Positions 39,999 to 52,408 of a stretch of 64,000 nucleotides of DNA are shown piece by piece. The translations under genes were made by a program, and so were the position numbers. The notes below the pieces were generated by a model. It was not told the DNA's origin. It ran no database searches and was given only the letters and a program-made list of their open reading frames with translations. The stretch is from Hyperoodon ampullatus (Eukaryota > Chordata > Mammalia > Artiodactyla > Ziphiidae): assembly GCA_949752795.1 (NCBI GenBank), contig CATKHW010000359.1, forward strand, positions 372,001 to 436,000. Direction: 5' to 3'. The stretch's first letter is position 1; each line of letters starts with the position of its first letter.

Positions 39999-41737
39999 CA
40001 GGGTCTCTGATGAAACCTGAAATGACCCTATCTACAATGACAGCTGGATGTGGCATAAGGCTGGACACTTGGGACTGAGAGGATTGGTGAGATTGGGTGA
40101 GCAAATGCAGACCCTTTAAAGCAATAATGCATGACACACATTCCATGGGTCCCAACTCTCCAGGTTGAAGGGAATATTACTACAGATATAACATGTACGG
40201 GAATCCTAGAGAACGGACACACTGTGAATACGAAAGGTTTCTAAAACTCAACGAATAGTCCCTCTCCTGGTGCTCCAGTTTGACTTTCCATCTGCTTTAT
40301 TATCAACCTCCCAACTTGGAGAGACAGCCCCTTTAACCTCCTGGTTCGCACAGGTTGCCAATTTGGCAGAGGATGAAAGGGAAGAGGGAGAACCAATGAG
40401 AGAGTAGCTGTTAGGCATTTGGACGGGCACATATCACTGTAATTTCCCGGCAGGAAGAAGAATTAGCCAAAGTCTCAGCCACCCACCGGGAATCAGTATA
40501 GATCCTGAACCAAAATTTTGGACTTGCGGTCAGCTCACCAAAAACGAGTTGAAAAATGGAGCTCAGGGGCACAGCAATTCACAAACTGGCCGAGTTATAA
40601 AGGACAACTATCGTCCAAAAATCTGTTGAGGGAAGGCAACGAGGCGGACTTGAAAGCGAGGCAGAATAGCAGGAAACAGATTTCCAGAGGTACATTGGAA
40701 TCGCCTTTAAAGCACAGGAAGAGGGGCACAACTTCGACAATGATGCACTTGGCCAAAAAGGGCGTATGCGTTTTCTCCTGAATATATTCAGGAGAAAACG
40801 CATACGCCCTTTTTGGCCAAGCAAGCAAGCGGGCAATGCAAATCTGCACTACAAAGAAGTATCACTTCCCACCGGTCAAAAGGGACATCCACAAAATGTG
40901 TAAAAACCAGAAAGGCAAGACAGGCCCTGGAGAACAGGGAGCCTTGTTATGCTGATGGGCGGGATGTAAATTGCCAACTGCCTCTCTGGAGGAGTGCATT
41001 GTGTTCCCTAAAACAAGTAAACAACAGAGCTACAGAGCCAAGGGCACTTCCAGTCTAGGGAATATACCTTGGGAAAACTGAAAATCAAAAAGACACAGCC
41101 ACCCCAAAATTTAGGGCTGCACTGCTTACAAGGACCTCAACTTGGGTACACCTTAAATATCCCAGGAAATATAAAAATGGTTCAAAAAATTGTGGTACTT
41201 ACGTACGATGGAATATCCCTCAGCCATGAAATCAATGTCATAAGACCAGTAGCAGCAAAATGGGTGGATTCAGGTACGATGATTCTAAGTGAAATAAGTC
41301 ACAGAGAAAAAGAAACTTATCATAAGATATCACTTATGAAGATCCTGTAAACATGGCTACACTTGAACTGAGTTAGGAAAGAGGACAGTGTCTCACATTT
41401 AGAAAACACTCTTATGCCTGCTTAAGGGGGAAGGAGAGGTGGGGTGATGCATAAAACCAGAGTTTGATATAAGCACAGGTACCGTTCCAAAAACCAACTA
41501 TGGAATAGACAAGACCTACACCTTCCTCAGTGAAAGGGACTCAAAACCCCATATTTCCCGCAGAGGAATATATCTGACTAGTAAGAATCTTAAAACCTAT
41601 GTATTGATATGTCTCCGTAAGGGAATCAAGTGTGTCTAGACTGGGATAAATATGGCAGCGAGAATCAGCTCAAACCCACTATAAAAAGGAATTTCAAAAA
41701 TAAAACAAAAAAACTGGGAAATTCTTTACAATTCCTT
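39999..41737. repeat. Satellite unit M24 (B type)
   Basis: 1,739 bp. Palindrome 40748-40821 is perfect. L1 half 40835-41713. B markers except gagctcagg. Shares catgacacac and attagccaaag with M26. Confidence 0.95.
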
Positions 41738-43476
41738 CAGGGTCTCTGATGAAACCTGAAATGACCCTATCTACAATGACAGCTGGATGTGGCATAAGGC
41801 TGGACACTTGGGACTGAGAGGATTGGTGAGATTGGGTGAGCAAATGCAGACCCTTTAAAGCAATAATGCATGGCACACATTCCATGGGTCCCAACTCTCC
41901 AGGTTGAAGGGAATATTACTACAGATATAACATGTACGGGAATCCTAGAGAACGGACACACTGTGAATACGAAAGGTTTCTAAAACTCAACAAATAGTCC
42001 CTCTCCTGGTGCTCCGGTTTGACTTTCCATCTGCTTTATTATCAACCTCCCAACTTGGAGAGACAGCCCCTTTAACCTCCTGGTTCGCACAGGTTGCCAA
42101 TTTGGCAGAGGATGAAAGGGAAGAGGGAGAACCAATGAGAGAGTAGCTGTTAGGCATTTGGACGGGCACATATCACTGTAATTTCCCGGCAGGAAGAAGA
42201 ATTAACCAAAGTCTCAGCCACCCACCGGGAATCAGTATAGATCCTGAACCAAAATTTTGGACTTGCGGTCAGCTCACCAAAAACGAGTTGAAAAATGGAG
42301 CTCAGGGGCACAGCAATTCACAAACTGGCCGAGTAATAAAGGACAACTATCGTCCAAAAATCTGTTGAGGGAAGGCAACGAGGCGGACTTGAAAGCGAGG
42401 CAGAATAGCAGGAAACAGATTTCCAGAGGTACGTTGGAATCGCCTTTAAAGCACAGGAAGAGGGGCACAACTTCGACAATGATGCACTTGGCCCAAAAGG
42501 GCGTATGCGTTTTCTCCTGAATATATTCAGGAGAAAACGCATACGCCCTTTTTGGCCAAGCAAGCAAGCGGGCAATGCAAATCTGCACTACAAAGAAGTA
42601 TCACTTCCCACCGGTCAAAAGGGACATCCACAAAATGTGTAAAAACCAGAAAGGCAAGACAGGCCCTGGAGAACAGGGAGCCTTGTTATGCTGATGGGCG
42701 GGATGTAAATTGCCAACTGCCTCTCTGGAGGAGTGCATTGTGTTCCCTAAAACAAGTAAACAACAGAGCTACAGAGCCAAGGGCACTTCCAGTCTAGGGA
42801 ATATACCTTGGGAAAACTGAAAATCAAAAAGACACAGCCACCCCAATATTTAGGGCTGCACTGCTTACAAGGACCTCCACTTGGGTACACCTTAAATATC
42901 CCAGGAAACATAAAAATGGTTCAAAAAATTGTGGTACTTACGTACGATGGAATATCCCTCAGCCATGAAATCAATGTCATAAGACCAGTAGCAGCAAAAT
43001 GGGTGGATTCAGGTACGATGATTCTAAGTGAAATAAGTCACACAGAAAAAGAAACTTATCGTAAGATATCACTTATGAAGATCCTGTAAACATGGCTACA
43101 CTTGAACTGAGTTAGGAAAGAGAACAGTGTCTCACATTTAGAAAACACTCTTATGCCTGCTTAAGGGGGAAGGAGAGGTGGGGTGATGCATAAAACCAGA
43201 GTTTGCTATAAGCACAGGTACCGTTCCAAAAACCAACTATGGAATAGACAAGACCTACACCTTCCTCAGTGAAAGGGACTCAAAACCCCATATTTCCCGC
43301 AGAGGAATATATCTGACTAGTAAGAATCTTAAAACCTATGTATTGATATGTCTCCGTAAGGGAATCAAGTGTGTCTAGACTGGGATAAATATGGCAGCGA
43401 GAATCAGCTCAAACCCACTATAAAAAGGAATTTCAAAAATAAAACAAAAAAACTGGGAAATTCTTTACAATTCCTT
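41738..43476. repeat. Satellite unit M25 (A type)
   Basis: 1,739 bp. Palindrome 42487-42560 with the unmatched A-type left-arm change. L1 half 42574-43452. Same markers as M23, but with cttatcgtaag. Confidence 0.95.
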
Positions 43477-45215
43477 CAGGGTCTCTGATGAAACCTGAAA
43501 TGACCCTATCTACAATGACAGCTGGATGTGGCATAAGGCTGGACACTTGGGACTGAGAGGATTGGTGAGATTGGGTGAGCAAATGCAGACCCTTTAAAGC
43601 AATAATGCATGACACACATTCCATGGGTCCCAACTCTCCAGGTTGAAGGGAATATTACTACAGATATAACATGTACGGGAATCCTAGAGAACGGACACAC
43701 TGTGAATACGAAAGGTTTCTAAAACTCAACGAATAGTCCCTCTCCTGGTGCTCCAGTTTGACTTTCCATCTGCTTTATTATCAACCTCCCAACTTGGAGA
43801 GACAGCCCCTTTAACCTCCTGGTTCGCACAGGTTGCCAATTTGGCAGAGGATGAAAGGGAAGAGGGAGAACCAATGAGAGAGTAGCTGTTAGGCATTTGG
43901 ACGGGCACATATCACTGTAATTTCCCGGCAGGAAGAAGAATTAGCCAAAGTCTCAGCCACCCACCGGGAATCAGTATAGATCCTGAACCAAAATTTTGGA
44001 CTTGCGGTCAGCTCACCAAAAACGAGTTGAAAAATGGAGCTGAGGGGCACAGCAATTCACAAACTGGCCGAGTTATAAAGGACAACTATCGTCCAAAAAT
44101 CTGTTGAGGGAAGGCAACGAGGCGGACTTGAAAGCGAGGCAGAATAGCAGGAAACAGATTTCCAGAGGTACATTGGAATCGCCTTTAAAGCACAGGAAGA
44201 GGGGCACAACTTCGACAATGATGCACTTGGCCAAAAAGGGCGTATGCGTTTTCTCCTGAATATATTCAGGAGAAAACGCATACGCCCTTTTTGGCCAAGC
44301 AAGCAAGCGGGCAATGCAAATCTGCACTACAAAGAAGTATCACTTCCCACCGGTCAAAAGGGACATCCACAAAATGTGTAAAAACCAGAATGGCAAGACA
44401 GGCCCTGGAGAACAGGGAGCCTTGTTATGCTGATGGGCGGGATGTAAATTGCCAACTGCCTCTCTGGAGGAGTGCATTGTGTTCCCTAAAACAAGTAAAC
44501 AACAGAGCTACAGAGCCAAGGGCACTTCCAGTCTAGGGAATATACCTTGGGAAAACTGAAAATCAAAAAGACACAGCCACCCCAAAATTTAGGGCTGCAC
44601 TGCTTACAAGGACCTCAACTTGGGTACACCTTAAATATCCCAGGAAATATAAAAATGGTTCAAAAAATTGTGGTACTTACGTACGATGGAATATCCCTCA
44701 GCCATGAAATCAATGTCATAAGACCAGTAGCAGCAAAATGGGTGGATTCAGGTACGATGATTCTAAGTGAAATAAGTCACAGAGAAAAAGAAACTTATCA
44801 TAAGATATCACTTATGAAGATCCTGTAAACATGGCTACACTTGAACTGAGTTAGGAAAGAGGACAGTGTCTCACATTTAGAAAACACTCTTATGCCTGCT
44901 TAAGGGGGAAGGAGAGGTGGGGTGATGCATAAAACCAGAGTTTGATATAAGCACAGGTACCGTTCCAAAAACCAACTATGGAATAGACAAGACCTACACC
45001 TTCCTCAGTGAAAGGGACTCAAAACCCCATATTTCCCGCAGAGGAATATATCTGACTAGTAAGAATCTTAAAACCTATGTATTGATATGTCTCCGTAAGG
45101 GAATCAAGTGTGTCTAGACTGGGATAAATATGGCAGCGAGAATCAGCTCAAACCCACTATAAAAAGGAATTTCAAAAATAAAACAAAAAAACTGGGAAAT
45201 TCTTTACAATTCCTT
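43477..45215. repeat. Satellite unit M26 (B type)
   Basis: 1,739 bp. Palindrome 44226-44299 is perfect. L1 half 44313-45191. Full set of B markers plus catgacacac (as M24) and agaatggcaag (as M22 and M30). Confidence 0.95.
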
Positions 45216-46954
45216 CAGGGTCTCTGATGAAACCTGAAATGACCCTATCTACAATGACAGCTGGATGTGGCATAAGGCTGGACACTTGGGACTGAGAGGA
45301 TTGGTGAGATTGGGTGAGCAAATGCAGACCCTTTAAAGCAATAATGCATGGCACACATTCCATGGGTCCCAACTCTCCAGGTTGAAGGGAATATTACTAC
45401 AGATATAACATGTACGGGAATCCTAGAGAACGGACACACTGTGAATACGAAAGGTTTCTAAAACTCAACAAATAGTCCCTCTCCTGGTGCTCCGGTTTGA
45501 CTTTCCATCTGCTTTATTATCAACCTCCCAACTTGGAGAGACAGCCCCTTTAACCTCCTGGTTCGCACAGGTTGCCAATTTGGCAGAGGATGAAAGGGAA
45601 GAGGGAGAACCAATGAGAGAGTAGCTGTTAGGCATTTGAACGGGCACATATCACTGTAATTTCCCGGCAGGAAGAAGAATTAACCAAAGTCTCAGCCACC
45701 CACCGGGAATCAGTATAGATCCTGAACCAAAATTTTGGACTTGCGGTCAGCTCACCAAAAACGAGTTGAAAAATGGAGCTCAGGGGCACAGCAATTCACA
45801 AACTGGCCGAGTAATAAAGGACAACTATCGTCCAAAAATCTGTTGAGGGAAGGCAACGAGGCGGACTTGAAAGCGAGGCAGAATAGCAGGAAACAGATTT
45901 CCAGAGGTACGTTGGAATCGCCTTTAAAGCACAGGAAGAGGGGCACAACTTCGACAATGATGCACTTGGCCCAAAAGGGCGTATGCGTTTTCTCCTGAAT
46001 ATATTCAGGAGAAAACGCATACGCCCTTTTTGGCCAAGCAAGCAAGCGGGCAATGAAAATCTGCACTACAAAGAAGTATCACTTCCCACCGGTCAAAAGG
46101 GACATCCACAAAATGTGTAAAAACCAGAAAGGCAAGACAGGCCCTGGAGAACAGGGAGCCTTGTTATGCTGATGGGCGGGATGTAAATTGCCAACTGCCT
46201 CTCTGGAGGAGTGCATTGTGTTCCCTAAAACAAGTAAACAACAGAGCTACAGAGCCAAGGGCACTTCCAGTCTAGGGAATATACCTTGGGAAAACTGAAA
46301 ATCAAAAAGACACAGCCACCCCAAAATTTAGGGCTGCACTGCTTACAAGGACCTCAACTTGGGTACACCTTAAATATCCCAGGAAATATAAAAATGGTTC
46401 AAAAAATTGTGGTACTTACGTACGATGGAATATCCCTCAGCCATGAAATCAATGTCATAAGACCAGTAGCAGCAAAATGGGTGGATTCAGGTACGATGAT
46501 TCTAAGTGAAATAAGTCACACAGAAAAAGAAACTTATCATAAGATATCACTTATGAAGATCCTGTAAACATGGCTACACTTGAACTGAGTTAGGAAAGAG
46601 GACAGTGTCTCACATTTAGAAAACACTCTTATGCCTGCTTAAGGGGGAAGGAGAGGTGGGGTGATGCATAAAACCAGAGTTTGATATAAGCACAGGTACC
46701 GTTCCAAAAACCAACTATGGAATAGACAAGACCTACACCTTCCTCAGTGAAAGGGACTCAAAACCCCATATTTCCCGCAGAGGAATATATCTGACTAGTA
46801 AGAATCTTAAAACCTATGTATTGATATGTCTCCGTAAGGGAATCAAGTGTGTCTAGACTGGGATAAATATGGCAGCGAGAATCAGCTCAAACCCACTATA
46901 AAAAGGAATTTCAAAAATAAAACAAAAAAACTGGGAAATTCTTTACAATTCCTT
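45216..46954. repeat. Satellite unit M27 (A type)
   Basis: 1,739 bp. Palindrome 45965-46038 with the unmatched A-type left-arm change. L1 half 46052-46930. Variants: caacaaatag, tttgaacggg, caatgaaaatctgc. Confidence 0.95.
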
Positions 46955-48042
46955 CAGGGTCTCTGATGAAACCTGAAATGACCCTATCTACAATGACAGC
47001 TGGATGTGGCATAAGGCTGGACACTTGGGACTGAGAGGATTGGTGAGATTGGGTGAGCAAATGCAGACCCTTTAAAGCAATAATGCATGGCACACATTCC
47101 ATGGATCCCAACTCTCCAGGTTGAAGGGAATATTACTACAGATATAACATGTACGGGAATCCTAGAGAACGGACACACTGTGAATACGAAAGGTTTCTAA
47201 AACTCAACGAATAGTCCCTCTCCTGGTGCTCCGGTTTGACTTTCCATCTGCTTTATTATCAACCTCCCAACTTGGAGAGACAGCCCCTTTAACCTCCTGG
47301 TTCGCACAGGTTGCCAATTTGGCAGAGGATGAAAGGGAAGAGGGAGAACCAATGAGAGAGTAGCTGTTAGGCATTTGGACGGGCACATATCACTGTAATT
47401 TCCCGGCAGGAAGAAGAATTAGCCAAAGTCTCAGCCACCCACCGGGAATCAGTATAGATCCTGAACCAAAATTTTGGACTTGCGGTCAGCTCACCAAAAA
47501 CGAGTTGAAAAATGGAGCTGAGGGGCACAGCAATTCACAAACTGGCCGAGTTATAAAGGACAACTATCGTCCAAAAATCTGTTGAGGGAAGGCAACGAGG
47601 CGGACTTGAAAGCGAGGCAGAATAGCAGGAAACAGATTTCCAGAGGTACGTTGGAATCGCCTTTAAAGCACAGGAAGAGGGGCACAACTTCGACAATGAT
47701 GCACTTGGCCAAAAAGGGCGTATGCGTTTTCTCCTGAATATATTCAGGAGAAAACGCATACGCCCTTTTTGGCCAAGCAAGCAAGCGGGTAATGCAAATC
47801 TGCACTACAAAGAAGTATCACTTCCCACCGGTCAAAAGGGACATCCACAAAATGTGTAAAAACCAGAAAGGCAAGACAGGCCCTGGAGAACAGGGAGCCT
47901 TGTTATGCTGATGGGCGGGATGTAAATTGCCAACTGCCTCTCTGGAGGAGTGCATTGTGTTCCCTAAAACAAGTAAACAACAGAGCTACAGAGCCAAGGG
48001 CACTTCCAGTCTAGGGAATATACCTTGGGAAAACTGAAAATC

Positions 48043-48055
48043 AAAAAGTCACAGC
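48043..48055 (+). repeat. Left target-site duplication of the SINE (13 bp)
   Basis: aaaaagtcacagc directly before the element, repeated exactly at 48280-48292. It is preceded by tc, so the insertion point reads TC/AAAAA. This resembles the T-rich/A-rich site cut by L1 endonuclease. Confidence 0.93.
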
Positions 48056-48069
48056 TTGGGCTTCCCTGG

Positions 48070-48080
48070 TGGCACAGTGG
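48070..48080 (+). promoter_or_regulatory. RNA polymerase III A box of the SINE
   Basis: tggcacagtgg fits the tRNA A-box pattern TGGCNNAGTGG and lies 43 bp upstream of the B box, normal for tRNA-derived SINEs. Confidence 0.8.
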
Positions 48081-48112
48081 TTAAGAGTCCGCCTGCCGAT
48101 GCAGGGGACACG

Positions 48113-48123
48113 GGTTCGTGTCC
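48113..48123 (+). promoter_or_regulatory. RNA polymerase III B box of the SINE
   Basis: ggttcgtgtcc fits GGTTCGANNCC except T in place of A at the seventh position, as I recall is common in this SINE family. Confidence 0.8.
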
Positions 48124-48247
48124 CGGTCCGGGAAGATCCCACATGCCGCGGAGCGGCTGGGCCCGTGAGCCATGGCCGCTGGGCCTGCGCGTCCGGAGCC
48201 TGTGCTCCGCAACGGGAGAGGCCACAACAGTGAGAGGCCCGCGTACT

Positions 48248-48249
<2 letters not shown>

Positions 48250-48278
<29 letters not shown>
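48250..48278 (+). repeat. SINE poly-A tail, 29 A
   Basis: Uninterrupted run of A from 48250 to 48278, then a single G before the right target duplication. Length in such runs is prone to sequencing error. Confidence 0.9.
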
Positions 48279-48279
<1 letters not shown>

Positions 48280-48280
<1 letters not shown>

Positions 48281-48292
48281 AAAAGTCACAGC
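48280..48292 (+). repeat. Right target-site duplication of the SINE (13 bp)
   Basis: aaaaagtcacagc, identical to 48043-48055. Both copies have T (48049, 48286) where the other units I read have A (mostly aaaaagacacagc), so both derive from one variant target. Confidence 0.93.
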
Positions 48293-48930
48293 CACCCCAA
48301 AATTTAGGGCTGCACTGCTTACAAGGACCTCAACTTGGGTACACCTTAAATATCCCAGGAAATATAAAAATGGTTCAAAAAATTGTGGTACTTACGTACG
48401 ATGGAATATCCCTCAGCCATGAAATCAATGTCATAAGACCAGTAGCAGCAAAATGGGTGGATTCAGGTACGATGATTCTAAGTGAAATAAGTCACACAGA
48501 AAAAGAAACTTATCATAAGATATCACTTATGAAGATCCTGTAAACATGGCTACACTTGAACTGAGTTAGGAAAGAGGACAGTGTCTCACATTTAGAAAAC
48601 ACTCTTATGCCTGCTTAAGGGGGAAGGAGAGGTGGGGTGATGCATAAAACCAGAGTTTGATATAAGCACAGGTACCGTTCCAAAAACCAACTATGGAATA
48701 GACAAGACCTACACCTTCCTCAGTGAAAGGGACTCAAAACCCCATATTTCCCGCAGAGGAATATATCTGACTAGTAAGAATCTTAAAACCTATGTATTGA
48801 TATGTCTCCGTAAGGGAATCAAGTGTGTCTAGACTGGGATAAATATGGCAGCGAGAATCAGCTCAAACCCACTATAAAAAGGAATTTCAAAAATAAAACA
48901 AAAAAACTGGGAAATTCTTTACAATTCCTT

Positions 48931-50669
48931 CAGGGTCTCTGATGAAACCTGAAATGACCCTATCTACAATGACAGCTGGATGTGGCATAAGGCTGGACAC
49001 TTGGGACTGAGAGGATTGGTGAGATTGGGTGAGCAAATGCAGACCCTTTAAAGCAATAATGCATGGCACACATTCCATGGGTCCCAACTCTCCAGGTTGA
49101 AGGGAATATTACTACAGATATAACATGTACGGGAATCCTAGAGAACGGACACACTGTGAATACGAAAGGTTTCTAAAACTCAACGAATAGTCCCTCTCCT
49201 GGTGCTCCGGTTTGACTTTCCATCTGCTTTATTATCAACCTCCCAACTTGGAGAGACAGCCCCTTTAACCTCCTGGTTCGCACAGGTTGCCAATTTGGCA
49301 GAGGATGAAAGGGAAGAGGGAGAACCAATGAGAGAGTAGCTGTTAGGCATTTGGACGGGCACATATCACTGTAATTTCCCGGCAGGAAGAAGAATTAACC
49401 AAAGTCTCAGCCACCCACCGGGAATCAGTATAGATCCTGAACCAAAATTTTGGACTTGCGGTCAGCTCACCAAAAACGAGTTGAAAAATGGAGCTCAGGG
49501 GCACAGCAATTCACAAACTGGCCAAGTAATAAAGGACAACTATCGTCCAAAAATCTGTTGAGGGAAGGCAACGAGGCGGACTTGAAAGCGAGGCAGAATA
49601 GCAGGAAACAGATTTCCAGAGGTACGTTGGAATCGCCTTTAAAGCACAGGAAGAGGGGCACAACTTCGACAATGATGCACTTGGCCAAAAAGGGCGTATG
49701 CGTTTTCTCCTGAATATATTCAGGAGAAAACGCATACGCCCTTTTTGGCCAAGCAAGCAAGCGGGCAATGCAAATCTGCACTACAAAGAAGTATCACTTC
49801 CCACCGGTCAAAAGGGACATCCACAAAATGTGTAAAAACCAGAAAGGCAAGACAGGCCCTGGAGAACAGGGAGCCTTGTTATGCTGATGGGCGGGATGTA
49901 AATTGCCAACTGCCTCTCTGGAGGAGTGCATTGTGTTCCCTAAAACAAGTAAACAACAGAGCTACAGAGCCAAGGGCACTTCCAGTCTAGGGAATATACC
50001 TTGGGAAAACTGAAAATCAAAAAGACACAGCCACCCCAAAATTTAGGGCTGCACTGCTTACAAGGACCTCAACTTGGGTACACCTTAAATATCCCAGGAA
50101 ATATAAAAATGGTTCAAAAAATTGTGGTACTTACGTACGATGGAATATCCCTCAGCCATGAAATCAATGTCATAAGACCAGTAGCAGCAAAATGGGTGGA
50201 TTCAGGTACGATGATTCTAAGTGAAATAAGTCACACAGAAAAAGAAACTTATCATAAGATATCACTTATGAAGATCCTGTAAACATGGCTACACTTGAAC
50301 TGAGTTAGGAAAGAGGACAGTGTCTCACATTTAGAAAACACTCTTATGCCTGCTTAAGGGGGAAGGAGAGGTGGGGTGATGCATAAAACCAGAGTTTGAT
50401 ATAAGCACAGGTACCGTTCCAAAAACCAACTATGGAATAGACAAGACCTACACCTTCCTCAGTGAAAGGGACTCAAAACCGCATATTTCCCGCAGAGGAA
50501 TATATCTGACTAGTAAGAATCTTAAAACCTATGTATTGATATGTCTCCGTAAGGGAATCAAGTGTGTCTAGACTGGGATAAATATGGCAGCGAGAATCAG
50601 CTCAAACCCACTATAAAAAGGAATTTCAAAAATAAAACAAAAAAACTGGGAAATTCTTTACAATTCCTT
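48931..50669. repeat. Satellite unit M29
   Basis: 1,739 bp. Palindrome 49680-49753 is perfect. L1 half 49767-50645. It lacks both A and B markers and so breaks the A/B alternation. Variants: ggccaagtaat, aaccgcatatt (as M16). Confidence 0.95.
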
Positions 50670-52408
50670 CAGGGTCTCTGATGAAACCTGAAATGACCCT
50701 ATCTACAATGACAGCTGGATGTGGCATAAGGCTGGACACTTGGGACTGAGAGGATTGGTGAGATTGGGTGAGCAAATGCAGACCCTTTAAAGCAATAATG
50801 CATGGCACACATTCCATGGGTCCCAACTCTCCAGGTTGAAGGGAATATTACTACAGATATAACATGTACGGGAATCCTAGAGAACGGACACACTGTGAAT
50901 ACGAAAGGTTTCTAAAACTCAACGAATAGTCCCTCTCCTGGTGCTCCGGTTTGACTTTCCATCTGCTTTATTATCAACCTCCCAACTTGGAGAGACAGCC
51001 CCTTTAACCTCCTGGTTCGCACAGGTTGCCAATTTGGCAGAGGATGAAAGGGAAGAGGGAGAACCAATGAGAGAGTAGCTGTTAGGCATTTGGACGGGCA
51101 CATATCACTGTAATTTCCCGGCAGGAAGAAGAATTAGCCAAAGTCTCAGCCACCCACCGGGAATCAGTATAGATCCTGAACCAAAATTTTGGACTTGCGG
51201 TCAGCTCACCAAAAACGAGTTGAAAAATGGAGCTGAGGGGCACAGCAATTCACAAACTGGCCGAGTTATAAAGGACAACTATCGTCCAAAAATCTGTTGA
51301 GGGAAGGCAACGAGGCGGACTTGAAAGCGAGGCAGAATAGCAGGAAACAGATTTCCAGAGGTACATTGGAATCGCCTTTAAAGCACAGGAAGAGGGGCAC
51401 AACTTCGACAATGATGCACTTGGCCAAAAAGGGCGTATGCGTTTTCTCCTGAATATATTCAGGAGAAAACGCATACGCCCTTTTTGGCCAAGCAAGCAAG
51501 CGGGCAATGCAAATCTGCACTACAAAGAAGTATCACTTCCCACCGGTCAAAAGGGACATCCACAAAATGTGTAAAAACCAGAATGGCAAGACAGGCCCTG
51601 GAGAACAGGGAGCCTTGTTATGCTGATGGGCGGGATGTAAATTGCCAACTGCCTCTCTGGAGGAGTGCATTGTGTTCCCTAAAACAAGTAAACAACAGAG
51701 CTACAGAGCCAAGGGCACTTCCAGTCTAGGGAATATACCTTGGGAAAACTGAAAATCAAAAAGACACAGCCACCCCAAAATTTAGGGCTGCACTGCTTAC
51801 AAGGACCTCAACTTGGGTACACCTTAAATATCCCAGGAAATATAAAAATGGTTCAAAAAATTGTGGTACTTACGTACGATGGAATATCCCTCAGCCATGA
51901 AATCAATGTCATAAGACCAGTAGCAGCAAAATGGGTGGATTCAGGTACGATGATTCTAAGTGAAATAAGTCACAGAGAAAAAGAAACTTATCATAAGATA
52001 TCACTTATGAAGATCCTGTAAACATGGCTACACTTGAACTGAGTTAGGAAAGAGGACAGTGTCTCACATTTAGAAAACACTCTTATGCCTGCTTAAGGGG
52101 GAAGGAGAGGTGGGGTGATGCATAAAACCAGAGTTTGATATAAGCACAGGTACCGTTCCAAAAACCAACTATGGAATAGACAAGACCTACACCTTCCTCA
52201 GTGAAAGGGACTCAAAACCCCATATTTCCCGCAGAGGAATATATCTGACTAGTAAGAATCTTAAAACCTATGTATTGATATGTCTCCGTAAGGGAATCAA
52301 GTGTGTCTAGACTGGGATAAATATGGCAGCGAGAATCAGCTCAAACCCACTATAAAAAGGAATTTCAAAAATAAAACAAAAAAACTGGGAAATTCTTTAC
52401 AATTCCTT
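50670..52408. repeat. Satellite unit M30 (B type)
   Basis: 1,739 bp. Palindrome 51419-51492 is perfect. L1 half 51506-52384. Markers: attagccaaag, gagctgagg, gagttataaagg, gtacattgg, agaatggcaag. Confidence 0.95.

Larger units (their letters stand above)
48056..48279 (+). mobile_element. CHR-type tRNA-derived SINE, full length with poly-A
   Basis: A roughly 194-bp body is followed by 29 A residues and one G. The head ggcttccctggtggcacag and the following segment to about 48130 read as a tRNA-derived promoter region. The rest (catgccgcggagcggctggg to gaggcccgcgtactgc) is the CHR-family body known from cetaceans, hippopotamus and ruminants, tRNA-Glu derived. It encodes no protein and would have been mobilised by L1 enzymes. 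Many CpGs remain (for example gccgcggagcgg), the target duplication is exact and the tail is long, so the insertion looks young. It interrupts the L1 ORF2 relic of M28. Subfamily (CHR-1, CHR-2 or a later cetacean type) cannot be fixed by eye. Confidence 0.92.
46955..48930. repeat. Satellite unit M28 (B type) interrupted by a SINE
   Basis: 1,976 bp = 1,739 + 237. Palindrome 47704-47777 is perfect. The L1 half 47791-48906 is split by the SINE after 48055. Markers: catggatccc, attagccaaag, gagctgagg, gagttataaagg, and gcgggtaatgc, which only M34 shares. Confidence 0.96.

Noticed and set aside
48056..48130. Functional tRNA gene
   Set aside because: The A and B boxes belong to the SINE head; there is no complete cloverleaf with a paired acceptor stem, and a SINE body and poly-A follow.
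48172..48543. Longest open frame, 123 codons, through the SINE and into the satellite
   Set aside because: It is created by the SINE poly-A (a lysine run) joining the L1 relic frame; not a gene.
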